Positions 28,901-40,900 of a DNA stretch of 45,828 bases are shown here, in pieces. The position numbers were made by a program, and so were the translations under genes. Every line of letters starts with the position of its first letter. Position 1 is the stretch's first letter. Under the pieces are notes generated by a model. The model was not told the origin of the DNA. It saw only the letters and a program-made list of their open reading frames with translations, and ran no database searches. Source of the DNA: Eimeria necatrix (Eukaryota; Apicomplexa; Conoidasida; Eucoccidiorida; Eimeriidae); assembly GCF_000499385.1 (NCBI RefSeq), contig NW_013653179.1, forward strand, positions 1 through 45,828, read 5' to 3'.

Positions 28901-31900
28901 GTATCGCACAGATACGCTCTCTCAGCAACTCACCGGCTGTTGATTTAAAAAGAAGCGCAAACCGTCCGCTTCCAACCAGCATTTGCCATTTTCTTTCTCG
29001 CAAGGGATATGCAGCCTCCAGCAGACCATCTGCTGCCTGCATAATTGACTGTTTTCATGGCAGCAGAGCAATCTCAAGCAACAATTTCTTTGGAGAAACC
29101 CTCGAGCCATTATCTAGTTTCCAAAGACAATACTGAGTCCAATCATGCCGGTACACTTTTAATATCTTTTTTTAAACGTGTAAAGTATAGATGCTCTGCT
29201 TTGGAGCCGATTTTTTCGCTTGGAAAGAAGACAGACCGGTAGTTGCGTAGAACACGTAGTTTTGTAGACCTTGTCTGGAGAAGCTTGCTGTGCAAACAAG
29301 CCGTATCAACCTGACAACAAAACATATTAGTCTCCGGCTAACGTCAGCTCAACAATGACTGAAAATTTCTTATGAATGCAAATGCTTTTATCTTTTTGCA
29401 ACGCACTTCCTACGTGTGTCCACAGTCCAAAGAAATGCCATCCGAGTGCCAACCGTGTTTGTTCAACAGACAAAACATTCCTATGGCCCAGAAGCAGATT
29501 TGTCAGTTGAGCACGTTCTTTTTGACAGCAGCGACGCACGTCCTGGGAGCACGGGAACTGGGTACACAAGCTGGTCACCAATCTTTACTGCACGCACAAG
29601 CCCTACGTTATCCGCTTCTACACACGCTGTGGACGCCGAGGTTCCTATAGGCGTTCAATTCTTGAAGGCTTCATTGCAAGCGCATATACAACCTACTGCG
29701 ATAAACGCAAATAAGCCTGTTGAAGAATCCAAGATGCAAGTAGATAAATCACGCTTTTGTTTCTGCGCGGCTTGTGCCGGTCATTTCACCAGGTAACTCA
29801 CATACTGCAAACCGACATGCAGCAACTTACAGGAATGACCGCACCAATAAAATGTCATTTTAACCATGAAACGTCCGACCCCGTTTGTCTCCCCAGAAAC
29901 GGCATTCTCCTGAACGCTCAGCTATTCGGCTTGCTTTCCATCACTTTTGGTGCACAAATGCAGCTGCTCTAAAGTAAGGTCAACACACAGCCTGTAACAT
30001 TAGTGAGACTACGAGGAATCGGCATGAAAGTACATGTAAAAAGACGACTGCTGAGTATACATTGTTGCTGTATATGTACGCGCGCCAACCAGAAGCGAAG
30101 TGCTCAAGAGCCTCTTTTCGATAGCCTATCGCTTCATCCTAGAAAAAATCCGTTCACAGTGCCAGTAATGTGGCACTGTCTATCCCTATACGTTGTGAAG
30201 ATTTTAAAGAGCTGATAGTCCTGTTTTTTTTGGATCCATGATAAATCTCCCACTTTCGGTAAGCTCCATGGATCACTCAGCGCACAACCTGCAGTCGCCA
30301 ACCGGTTTTGTAAGCCATAATGCCACCATCAACAATGCACAGCACAATTTCACAAGCACCCTCAATTCAAGTCGTTCGCTGAAGCCGGAAGTAATGCTTA
30401 ATGCAGCACCAGCAACGCACCGGCTACACGAGAGGACACGAGGCCGAATACAAAAAGGAAAATATTTCCACAGACGCATGCACGCAAAGAATTTGTGCGT
30501 GAAGTGAGCGAATCAGCCATATTACCCTGTGGAAACCCATTGGTCCAGTTCTTTCACGATTTGCCAAGAACTTCTTACCCAGCATTTATTAAATCCGCAG
30601 TGTATTGCTGTAAACAAGAGCAATTTCGAAGTCCCGCGAGCCATAGTACGCGTAGCGATCTCATTTCGTAAAGCTTTTGTGAAAAGCTTTGATGCTGATG
30701 TGAAAGACGGCAGCCAGCGGACAAACGCTTATAGAACAGCCTCCTCCTCTACTCGAACGATCAATAAAAAGTACCAAGTGTGAACTCAGATGTGCAAGAC
30801 AAGCGAACCCCCACAGCAATTTAGCGTACAAACTGCAAGGTTAAAAGAGCGAAGCAGCCACTACTGAGTAGTGGAGAAACATCCCCTTTATAGCTTCCGT
30901 AGATTCTGCGTTTAATTGACTTCTGGGCCAGAGAAGAAACAGACCAAGCGATCCAGAAATTACTACACGTATGCCTGAGGATGCTCCAAGTACGTCTGCG
31001 CTGCGGTTTGGTTAGTGGCTGACTGTGGCCGGCAGCATACTCCCTGAAGGCACAAAGATAAATATTAGAAAAGTCTGCTGCAGCCCTAAACTGGTGAATT
31101 TGGGGGGGCCTTGACGGTGCACCTAGCATTTTGCTCATTACCTTTCCACGCATGCATTCAGCTGCACGTGTGGAATAAGGCGCACTGCCTGCAATTGAGC
31201 ACTGGCTGGGCAGGCTAATTTGATTAGAAGAGAAAATATAATGGATTCTACAACGACGAAGTTTCAGAAGCCATATTACACTGATCTGTCGCTGGATAGA
31301 CTGGCTGGCCAGCGAAACCAGTTGGCAGCCGAAAAAAAGGTTCCCCAGATAGTGCCTGAGAGGCTGCTTCAGTGAAAGTGTCCTGTTTGTTAAGAAGCAA
31401 CCAACTTTCTGGGACGTGCCAAGCTAGTTAAATGTAAATGGAGCTTTCTGCGATCCCTCATGATTCATTTCCCCCATAGAAAACTTTGCCAACACAGGTG
31501 ACTTCTCTTTGTCCGTTACTGCTCCTCTATAACCTTGACGGTAAACCACCGCTCACGCCCTGGCCTTCGTGCAGCTTGTAAAACCCTTGTTCGCATTGGA
31601 AGTGTGGCATGGGCAGCGCGAGCAGCCAATGTCGTGCTCAAATTCTGCCCAAAGCACATTAACAGTCGTTTTGCTGCCATGCCTTTGGATGCACCAAACG
31701 TCGTGCCGCCGTAGATTCGTAGGCTTCCTTTTCTAGGACATCTCACGGCCTGTTATCAAAAACATTTTCCTAAACTTACCAATAGCCTGAGGCAGCGTGC
31801 CCCTAGTGTGGTGGCAGCTAAAAGATTTGTACACAGACATCAGACCAGGTTGAAAGCATTTGCAGAATCCATGCTGAGCAGTAGGCGGTGCGTGCAAATG

Positions 31901-34900
31901 TTGCATGTAAAAAAAATTTGACAAGAAAAATTGCCAGAATGCTCCCATTCTTATGACAGGTTTTATGCAGCAAAGATGCGATTCCCTCTAGGCACTATTT
32001 ACTGATGGATGCTCTCCAGATGATAAGCATTCATACAGAGATGAAAAGAGAATGCAACGCACAAGCTGCACGTATGCTTGTGTGTTCACTTGAATAACAA
32101 GCTTCAATAATTTGCTACCCATCGCAACATGATTTCTAACACGCAAATGTATGGGGTGCATGCAGTCGCCTTCATAGAACATTAACACACAAAAGTTGTG
32201 CTATCTCTAAATGGGCCAAAAACCTGAACTTGCGATGGTGACCAGCCACAGCATGCAAGGGGGATTCCATGTTGAAGATGTCAGTTTGGTTATTCTGTTA
32301 AACACACCTCCTGAGCAGCGATTAGCCACGTAAGGCAAAAACGAAAGTTTAACGGCTCCATATTTCTGTTCTGTTGCACACAGCCGATGACTTCTCTACG
32401 CCTGCGTAAAACGTACAGCCTAAAAATTCCAAGAGTATCTCTAATAGTTGTGATTCAAAAGTGTTAATCAAAAGTCAGCATTGCTGACATGCATACTCAG
32501 AGACCCAGTAAGCATAAACTCAGAAACACCTTGGCCACAGCACTCGATCGCTCACAAGCTAGTCGTACGCAGCGTCACAGCACCGTGCCATGAAAGACTA
32601 CAAGTACTGCCTGACAAAGGTTGAGCTTCCTACCTGCACTGGAAACTCGCACCATTGTATACTGTGATTTTTGCCCATGTAGCACTGTATAGTGTGATAC
32701 TCGCACCATTGTATACTGTGATTTTTGCCCATGTAGCACTGTATAGTGTGATACTCGTCCATGGCTACCCACGAGTGCTAGAGCAGCGACAATACTGTTT
32801 CCAGTCGTTGCCGACAGTTTCTCACAACCTAATGAGCAATGACCATCGCACAAAGCCCCCACTAATTGCCCACATTCATGCCTCTTAACATGATATATTC
32901 AGCTTCCTCACTACAGTGCAGATGTGTGAGAAATCACCCAAAGACAAAGCAAGGAATACCCTGAGAATCCTACCCTAGCAATATATTCTAGCTATTCGAC
33001 GCTTTACCCGCAACACACATTGGATGCATGATTTGCGTGCAAGCGAATTGCCTCTAGGAACGTCCTAAACTGGCAGTGGCGGCGCTGCTCGAATACTAGA
33101 CCCCAAATGCGCAGGTCAGGCAACAACACAGACTCAGCGAGAAAGGCATCAGTTTCTGCCAAGCAATGCGTCTGCTAAAATGTCTTCGTGCCAGATTGTT
33201 CAACCTACTGCCTGTGTATGCCTCAAAGGGCTTGCGTTGAGCTGCCATTCTGCAGTTGCACAGATCCAGCCGTGCACCTTTCGTGAGAAAAAAATTCTAC
33301 CAAATATGCGGGGGTGGTTTTTTCTTGATGGCATTTATAATGTCTTGTGCGCACTCTCTGTCGAGCAGAGTGTTGCAGCAAACACCCTCACACTGAGGCG
33401 AGATTTTCTGGTCGGAAAACTTCGCAATTGTGCCAACTGTGGTCAAAATACAGCGACAGAACAATAGGTCGTTGGAGAAAATGCTGCGCTGCCTTCCTGA
33501 GGATCAAGTGACGCACAAACTGCAAAGCCAGCCGCATACAGTGTCAGCGAAAGTCACTCCACGAATCCACCGAAGCACTGAAATTCTGTTGCCGTTTTCC
33601 TGATAAGCTGGACCTTGAAATTTTAACGCACTGGCTGTGAAAATGCCACCCCAGTCCACAGCAAGCAAGCACACACAGGCTTAAGAACAACCATGCTTAT
33701 CATAGCAACCTATGCTTTCCTACTGAGATCTGCCAGAGCATTGCCTGTAAGGGCTATACACGGAAGGACGCACTCTCTGAGTAACATGAATAACTCCCGT
33801 TTCTGGAGGTCTTACAAAATAGCATACTCTGAGTCCCGCCAAGAGCACGATACGCACCCAATGTCCAGTGTATAAATTAGGAAGATATATGCCCTTTGGC
33901 TTATCCTACGGCCTGCGTTGCCAGCATGACTCTGATGGTGGATGCTACAATTTACGCGTGCACCGCCAATGATGCCTGGAGTACGGCAGAGATTGCAGTA
34001 TTTGGTACAAACGAAGATTAAGACAAAATGCTCACTCATTTTATACTTGGATGCGTAGCCTAAAACGTACCGCCTGCAGTTTTGCACATTCTCCAATGCT
34101 CACCTTCTCAGCTGAACGCACTACAGGCTTCTGTGACAAACGCAGCGAACACGCAACACGGTGGAGACTTTATATTCAATCGACGTTCTTTCCCGATTAC
34201 GGTCAGTCCGATTAGCTAGTAAGGCTGGCTTATCTTACCAACTGCAAATTATTCGGCGTATACCTAGAGCATGCGGCTTCCATTCTGATGTATACTTCAG
34301 TCAATAATTAAAAAAATTGATGTCTTGCAGCTGACACTGCCTTGAAAAGACAAAGCTTTCTCTTCACCTGAAAAACTAGTCGGGCGCACTCTCTGAATGC
34401 AGCAGCATTTGCAGCTTTCAATTTTGTGGGTTGCTGGGAGTCATCGAAGATACGTTACCCCCGCTTCAAGCGGGTTTCTCCCAGCGTTTGTTCTGTGTTC
34501 TTATATTAGATCACGCACATCCTGGGAGTTAGTTGCGTGAAGAATGAAAAGGGAGCAAGGTTTGCAATCACACTGGGCGCAAACAGCACTAGCAAGAAGT
34601 GTAAAAGGCATCATTTATCTGCTCCTGCCTACAGGTACCACTGTAGCATGCGAAAACCTGTCTCAGAGCGTACGATGCCGCCAGCTGCTTGGCGTCCACA
34701 ATAACGCACAACCTGGAGGAAAAGAACCCCATCCTCAACAGCAACTCAAACTCTGTATGCCAAACATTTCCTACGGCCTGGGCCCGGAACAGAGCATCTT
34801 TCACAGACTGTATTTGTGATGCATCGTTTCCCGTCCAGCAAAAAACGCACGAGCTGCAAGTTCAAATAGCCGCATTTGTCATATGCAGCACGCAAGGTGC

Positions 34901-37900
34901 ATTTCATAGCTGTAGTGATTTGCTGAACTGGGGCCCGCAGTAACAGCTTTGGCGCAACATTGCTCGAATTAATAACATACGATCTGCAGACAAGGTAGAC
35001 GAACTTGTTATTCGTGCTTACGAAGTGCACTCGATCTGTGAGTAGGTAGTGAATTCGACCTCTTGCCCGAATGGGCAGCGGCCTTCAGCAAATTATCTTG
35101 TCTCTCAAACGCACCCACTGCGCATCCCCATCAAGTCTGTCTACTGGTTCTCCAGGCGTGTTACCTCGAATATTCCTCGAGGAGGATGTTCTGTTGCTGT
35201 CAAACGACATTTGCGATTATCAAGACATTTGCGATTATCAAGACGACAACTCGAGCCAGCCTCCACCTGGGGCAGAGTAAATGCGATAAAGCAGCCTACT
35301 CTCTGTTTATTGAAAAAGCGACAACGGTGTTAGGTTCGTTTATTAATGTACTGTCCAGAGATTGTCGGATGAAACGTATAGCAGACAAAATGCGATGCTG
35401 CTGTACCTGCTGTTAATTGAAGGAAACGTCGATAAACTTTGCAGTTTTTCTATATAGCACCACACAGAATGCGGCACTCGCTCGGCTTGGAAATAAATTT
35501 GCAGGGGGCTATATTTGCGGGAAGGATGATCTCGCGAGACCTCACTGACTGAACAATCAGATTTTTAGAGAAATTCTGCCTCTGAGCTATCGTTTTCTCT
35601 GTTTCGCATCCTTTTCAGTTTCGATGCGCCTTTCAGCCACTGCAGCGAAGATAAGTGCCACTGCTCTTGAGGTCAGGAACGTTTACATACACTCTAAATG
35701 GCAAGACACACAAAGGGCATTCTTTGCAGCATTCTACATCGAAAACCCAAGTAGAATTGGTATGAGAGTTAACGTGTCACTGTCATGCGCACGAGACTTA
35801 CTCTCTTCAATTAAGTCTATCGCATATGGGAGCAACAAAGTGCTGCATAACGCTTTGAGCAAATGTAGACGTGACCGCGAGCGCTACTAAACAAATCTGT
35901 ACATCTGGTTACGAAGTGCAATATTCTCTGAAATTTGCACGCTGCGTAACGACCTGAGTAGCGCACGCCCTAAGATAGGTGTGGGTTTGTTCTGCCCACT
36001 AGCAGCGCTCTGCTTTGAATTGTCTAGTTTTATCCGCCTTGGTCATTCCTCTAGGAAGCGAGTTAATTCCTATTTAAAAGCTACTCAGGCAAAAACGAAG
36101 CCCTATACCCGGTGACGCACATGCTGGATATACTAGTTCTGACGCCAGGAGGCCCAATCGCACAATGGCATGTTAGGTCTCTTTGCCTGACGAGCTGCTG
36201 GCAGCGAACAGTAGAGGCTGCGTACTGCAGCTGTTCGTACGGACGAATCTTCGGAGGGTGACCTGAAGCGTACTCCCTGCAAATGTGCACCAAATAAATT
36301 CAGTATCTGTCCAGCTTTGTTCACCTTGCAGCATAACTAATATCATATTCCAATTTCTACTTCCAAACCGAGCCACACGCACAATCTTGTAAATTCAATT
36401 GTGCGTACAACGGATGGAATTGCTATGAAGATATAAATGCACATTAATAATAGTATGTACTGCGCAATTGTGCGTCAAAAGTTGCAAACTATGCGCTTAC
36501 TTGCTGGCAGACGAACATCTCCTTGGTCCGTGGTCCCTTATGTTTGCTTTCTGGTACTTGGCAATTCCCGATTTTGCGCCAGTATCAAGGCATTCTTGCA
36601 ATTTTTGTGCTCGAGCGTTGCTGTTTAGACGGATATGCAGTGCGAATCTCACGAACTGAAGATGTAACCACAATTTCCCGGTCTTATCTTTGTTCCAACA
36701 CCACACACTGAGATTTAAGTTCGACAGCGGCACTGGATGCTTAACCAACTCCTGTTGAGTGGTGTTCTCGTGGTATTAACACACTCTCCAAGGGCACTCT
36801 ATCCACGTGTTAAGCAAAGCGTTGCCAGCTCACTGGCTGTGTAACCCGCAAGGCCATCTGCAGAGCAGCTGGGTTGCAACCCAGCTTAATGCTACGTACG
36901 GCTAAAGGAAAACTGCTTACTCTCAGCTGAGACAAAAAACCACTTTTATGCGCTAAACGACAGTCAGTGCGTCAAATAAGTCCGCATGTTCAGGCTGATA
37001 CCATTCAGCTTCGACAGTGCAAGGCCTTTACCATCAAGCGCGAAAACGGCCCGACTGTGACCCGCAGCGTACCACCTTAAAAAGCCAGCCAATATTTAAG
37101 TACCGGGCCTTTAGAGCTGGAGTCGTCGAAGCATATCTTTTTAAAGAAGCGACAGGTAGGCCATTTTCTCGAAGGACCCTACTAGGCATCGACTGTTGGA
37201 CACGGAAACTACCAGCCGTGCCCATGTTCCAGCTTGTGAGCATGCTACCAGCCAAGATTGAACCCAGACATTGCCAACACTTCATTCCAAATGCTAGCAG
37301 ACGAATATAAAAAACGAACAGATGAGCTGTCACCATAATGCAAGGACAGGCAATGCTTAACAAGAAACGCACTATCTTTTTTTATTGACAGTTGAGATTA
37401 AAGTACGTACTATGTGTGGTAATACGTGCGATGCTACTGTTCAGGCATTGAACTACCTCGCGAGGAACTGGGAACATACTTCCTGAAGCCCCAAAGCGAG
37501 GTGTCTCAAATCAAGAGCAATATTAATAGAAGCTCAAAGACTCATTGTGCTGCGGCTTCCAGCTCAGAACACCAGCTAAAATTTAAATCATCGTTTTACG
37601 TGCCTTGAGCATCCACAAGTTCAGCATCCAAGCGTCACTTATGCCGTGTAGCGGATGTGGCGAGCTATCAGCCTCTAGCCATAAGTTACTGCATTCCTGG
37701 GACGCACGCGCTGTACTTGTTCTCTCGAAAGGAGTCACGCTCCAGATTCAGAAGGCCTGACATTAATCAGTGACAAGTGGCAAATGGCAAACCAGGGCGT
37801 ACGCGTACCCGGCCCCCCAAAAAAGCAACGGCCTTTTTCTTATCAACCATGCCCGGAAAACTCTGAACGGCTGTGCTTCACACAATACTGCCCAACAATT

Positions 37901-40900
37901 ATAGAGCCGCAGTGTTCGTTTCACAATTAGTTGACCAAGCTAAGGTGTTATCTCCCCAGCTTGTCCGGATAGCACGCGACCTACGTGCTGGTGTCATGTC
38001 AAACGTAAATAGGACATTTCCGTCCAGTTTCCTGTTAGAATCCTAGACATTGTCACAACCGGCGGCATATCCCCGAGCATTTTGTCACATTAGGGATGAC
38101 ATACGTGCTATCGCCAGATCCAAACCTTGATAACATACTGATCTCAACATAATTTGCTTTTTTGGAGCTCAGCTGCATCTGCAAAATGATCCTGACACTT
38201 TCTACGTACCCACTGCAAGCCAGCAAAACCTTTGTATTCTGTACGTGCAATTAACACACAAGCGAAAGAGACGAGCGTTCAAATCCAGCAGAAGCGCAGC
38301 AACCATACTTCTATGTGATCCCGAATTTTCTTTGACGCATCACCCCAAATTGCACATTAGGACTATTTTTGAGCAAGTGCAAGATGCCACATACATGCTG
38401 AATGTTGAGAGGCTACATATTCCATGGATTCTTTTATGCCGTGTCAGAGATACAGAACATCATGCTAAGAGCAAGACTACTTGCCGCTTCGTAAACACAA
38501 CTCGCAAATAATGAGTGTTATGCAGCCTCACGCAGACAGCTTGCTAAACAACGCACTAGCTAAGGGCAAAGGCAACTTGTAGCGTATTTAATATGGTAGA
38601 GACTTCGAAGCAAAAAACGGGGTCGCAAAAGTACTCAAGCAGCGATTGGCAACTATTACACGGCTCACCCACTGCAGGTCCAGCAATCCTGCCAAAAGAG
38701 GCCGCGTGTATTATCTGGAGCGATAATTACTACTCAGCACGCTACGAATGAGACTTTTTACTCACAGGCTGTGCGCACGCAAACAATTTTCACTTTTGAC
38801 TGAATTGCGACAAACAAAAAATTATGATTTTAAAAATCGCACACAACATCAAGAAAAACCACCCGCACAAGTAACATCTGGTTGGCGATGGGTCTTTGTC
38901 GCCTTTTGCCTATGGAACACGCTACCTTGCTCCCAGCGCACTAGCTGACAGAGCAACTTATGACCCCCATTAAAGGAAGAATTTTTCCCTGTCAGGCGTA
39001 ATCCACCTGCCGAGCTGCACCAGAGTTGTCCTGCGAAACGCACTGTCTGCAACTCGAAAAGCAGTTGCACGACTTCGGCAGCTTGATACGTGCTTCGGGT
39101 GTACCCCTTTGCTAAGCGCCTAGTCTGTGGCTCTCCCCAAAAAACGTACATACTGCACTCCCATATTCAGAGACGTCTCTATGGCTTCATCCACGTGCGC
39201 AGTTATTCAGCTAGTGCATTCCTACGAGAATGGGAACAAGAAAAGACGGAGTATCAGTACTACTGGAGCGCCGCTGAAACTCACGCTCTGCAGTTTGGAA
39301 TCGTCTGATCAAAATGTGGCAGTGCATGCCACGCTACATTGTAACGTTCGTCAATGGCGTATTTTTAGCAGCACCAAGTTTGCTGTAGCCGCCAAAGCAA
39401 CGCACAGCCTAGACGTGTAGGAATGCCGTCCACAGCAACTAGGTCCTCAACCACATTGCTCCATCCACATACGTGTCGTGTAAACGTGGTAAAAGAAACT
39501 GCGTTTCCAACTTTGTAGAGCATGCGAAAAGCGCACTCTCTAAATATTGACCGAATATTTGCAAAATCTGAGTGGAAGTTGCCTTCCATCACAGCTGGGA
39601 CCGGCTTTATGATGAGTACGATATCAAATGCTCAATGCCACGCGTAGGTTGCTCAATTTGTGGTAGGCACAGTCAGTAGCTCTTCACTTGGCGTTACATG
39701 GCAATGGAAGTCACATGGCATCTAGCTGTTGTTGAACGGCTCCAAATTGTATCGTGTTGAGAGTGTTCTAGAAACCAAGGAACAACGCACGTTCTAGAGG
39801 TCCAGCGAGCAACCTTGATGGATGGAAGTTGATAGTATTCGTAGTGTGTAAAGCTGTCGTGGCGCATGGGTTATTTCAAATCGGCGTCTCAAATTATGGT
39901 AGCAGCTTTGTAGAAGGTGGATAGGCCGGTGGCCTGTACAATGGGAAGAGTTCAACATGACAGAAAGGTGTAAATCCTTGTGTACCGACACCTCTAGGCT
40001 CCCAGTAGCTTCTCGTCTGCACCTGTACGATATTCCTTAAGACTGAGCCTCTGACTTCCGGATATCCATGTTGATCCACTCGCGGCAGCCATACTCACCG
40101 TCTTTACAGGAAGGACAATAAAAGGCAGAAAATGAATATTTTCATGCCTGGCAAGCTTAACGAAAAATTCGTGGGTTTGGCCTACAACTACGTAAAGTAG
40201 TAAAGACTTAACTGGACGGAGGCTTGCAAAAGGGGCAACAGGCATGACTGTTGCCTACCAGCACACAGTCTTGCACACTGCTTGCACATGCAAAGGAAAA
40301 AGTGACCAAAAAGAGTAATTTGTGATTCCTCAAGCATGTATATATATATATATCAGAATGTCAGCGACGCTGCTGGGCACTGCGCCAGCACTCCCTGGAT
40401 CTTCTCCCGTAAGACAGACGATGCTGAGCCACCGAAGACAACAACGAAGTTGCTATACGCACGAACTATATGGAGACAAGACAAAACCAGGCAGGGATAT
40501 AAAAATTTTCTTAGTCCACCTACGCAAGTAACAGCCTAGCGAGGACTTTCGCTGAACTGAAAATATGCAAGAAAATACCGCTGTATATAAAATTTCTCTA
40601 GCAGAACGCAACACGATACGTGTCTCCAGAAGCACTTCAGCACAGCAGCACAGCAACGACAACCATAGCCTCCAGCTGCTTTGCTCTTGCTCTGTTCCAA
40701 AGTTTTTTTCGCTGGACGTACCGCCTTCAGAGCCAAGCTCGCGAGACCTAATGTATGCAATTGTAGTTACGTTTTTCCCTGCAAGAAATGAGCGCACAGG
40801 AAATTGCGCCCGAAAGCATGCATCTCTTCTGCCGCAGATGACACACTCCCTGTAGTCCAAGTGCCAATCTGCAGGGCAGCGTTCACGAAGCTGCATAGAC

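Noticed and set aside
29831..29909. Exon-like stretch of 79 bases between a CAG acceptor and a GTAAGTTG donor on the minus strand, with a plausible 26-codon reading.
   Set aside because: Its length (3n+1) would shift the frame of all following one-codon exons, where stops stay absent. Isolated strong donors are expected by chance at about the number seen.
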